Source: Doryteuthis pealeii (Eukaryota; Mollusca; Cephalopoda; Myopsida; Loliginidae). Taken from it: DNA of 64,000 bases. Position 1 is the first letter of the stretch. The number at the start of each line of letters is the position of its first letter. Of the stretch, positions 63,690 to 64,000 are shown in pieces. The stretch is taken from contig CM042157.1 of the NCBI GenBank assembly GCA_023376005.1, positions 57,179,202 to 57,243,201 on the forward strand. Reading direction: 5' to 3'. A program made the position numbers and the translations under genes. Under the pieces are notes generated by a model. The model saw nothing but the letters and a program-made list of their open reading frames with translations, had not been told where the DNA came from and made no database searches.

Positions 63690-63755
63690 GTTTTGATTTC
63701 CCCTGACAAAAAGAAAATGTTTAAACAATTTTAACCTCTACAATGGAGGGTTTAT
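63690..63755 (+). CDS. Possible 5' exon with start codon
   Basis: A strong acceptor (TTTCTTTTCAG|G) and donor (TTTAT|GTAAGT) bound a 66-base exon. It has ATGGAGGGTTTAT (start codon at 63743, CAATGG context) after a short upstream ATG frame ending before it. If real, it encodes MEGL plus the first base of the next codon, and the gene runs off the right edge. The product cannot be judged. Confidence 0.4.
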
Positions 63756-64000
63756 GTAAGTATTTTTACATTCTTTTAGTTTCATGATTATTCTTTTTTT
63801 TCTTTCTCTTTCTTTCTCTTTCTAGTGTTAAAAGGCTGGAAAATAAAAATTAATCCACTCTACATCATATACTTTGAATAAAAAAGAATTAAAAAAAAGA
63901 ATAGATATCTGTAAATATTTCACACTCAGAAAAAGCAAAGATTTATTTTCTTTAAAAATCCATTGATTTGTTATAAATTACAGATTGAAATCAAAAGAAA

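Overview
This is an AT-rich, repeat-dense window of animal nuclear DNA. It has spliced exons with GT-AG borders, tRNA-headed SINEs, truncated LINEs, Ty3/Gypsy relics, Helitrons, many foldback elements and long TA/TG/GA microsatellites. No bacterial-style gene order is present. The repeat mix, especially hammerhead ribozymes joined to tRNA-like heads, suggests an invertebrate, perhaps a lophotrochozoan. Species cannot be fixed from sequence alone.

One complete host gene can be assembled: a CHCHD7/COX23-type twin-CX9C protein on the minus strand (three coding exons, 112 codons, 32714 down to 26453). Both introns are about 3 kb and hold LINE fragments and foldback elements. Two weaker host-gene candidates are a possible first coding exon at the right edge (63690-63755, plus) and a possible C-terminal exon at 57061-57200 (minus). 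The stretch 44.1-47.9 kb is poor in known repeats but holds a diverged tandem duplication.

The most interesting content is a set of self-cleaving hammerhead ribozymes. Six copies at 0.0-0.2, 8.6-9.2 and 16.9-17.3 kb have the full core: CTGATGA, stem II, GAA, a very short palindromic stem III, then the cleavage base and a pairing stem I. They occur as outward-facing inverted pairs inside elements with long inverted repeats. In two families a tRNA-like RNA polymerase III head lies just upstream of the ribozyme. Hammerhead-like relatives with an extra A before stem II lie at 13.1, 14.3, 16.6, 48.3-48.9 and 51.2-53.2 kb and follow the same layout. One related insertion (19215-19511) has a 13-bp target duplication.

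Layout: 0-8 kb, microsatellites, SINEs, a Helitron and LTR-like remnants; 8-10 kb, hammerhead pair; 10.4-12.4 kb, polypurine DNA, foldback, minisatellite and SINE; 13-15.1 kb, nested foldbacks including an element with telomere-like repeats; 15.1-16.2 kb, a TG/GA satellite; 16.6-20 kb, hammerhead elements and SINEs; 20-26 kb, SINEs, Helitron and mariner relic; 26.4-32.8 kb, the CHCHD7-like gene; 33-43 kb, LINE, Gypsy and LTR relics; 43.5-44 kb, AT minisatellite; 48-53 kb, hammerhead-like inverted elements; 53-62.9 kb, SINEs, foldbacks, a solo LTR and an inverted retroelement cluster; 63-64 kb, a repeat and the putative 5' exon.

Several SINE families and an RNase H-bearing LINE share one 3' tail, which suggests the LINE machinery mobilised the SINEs.
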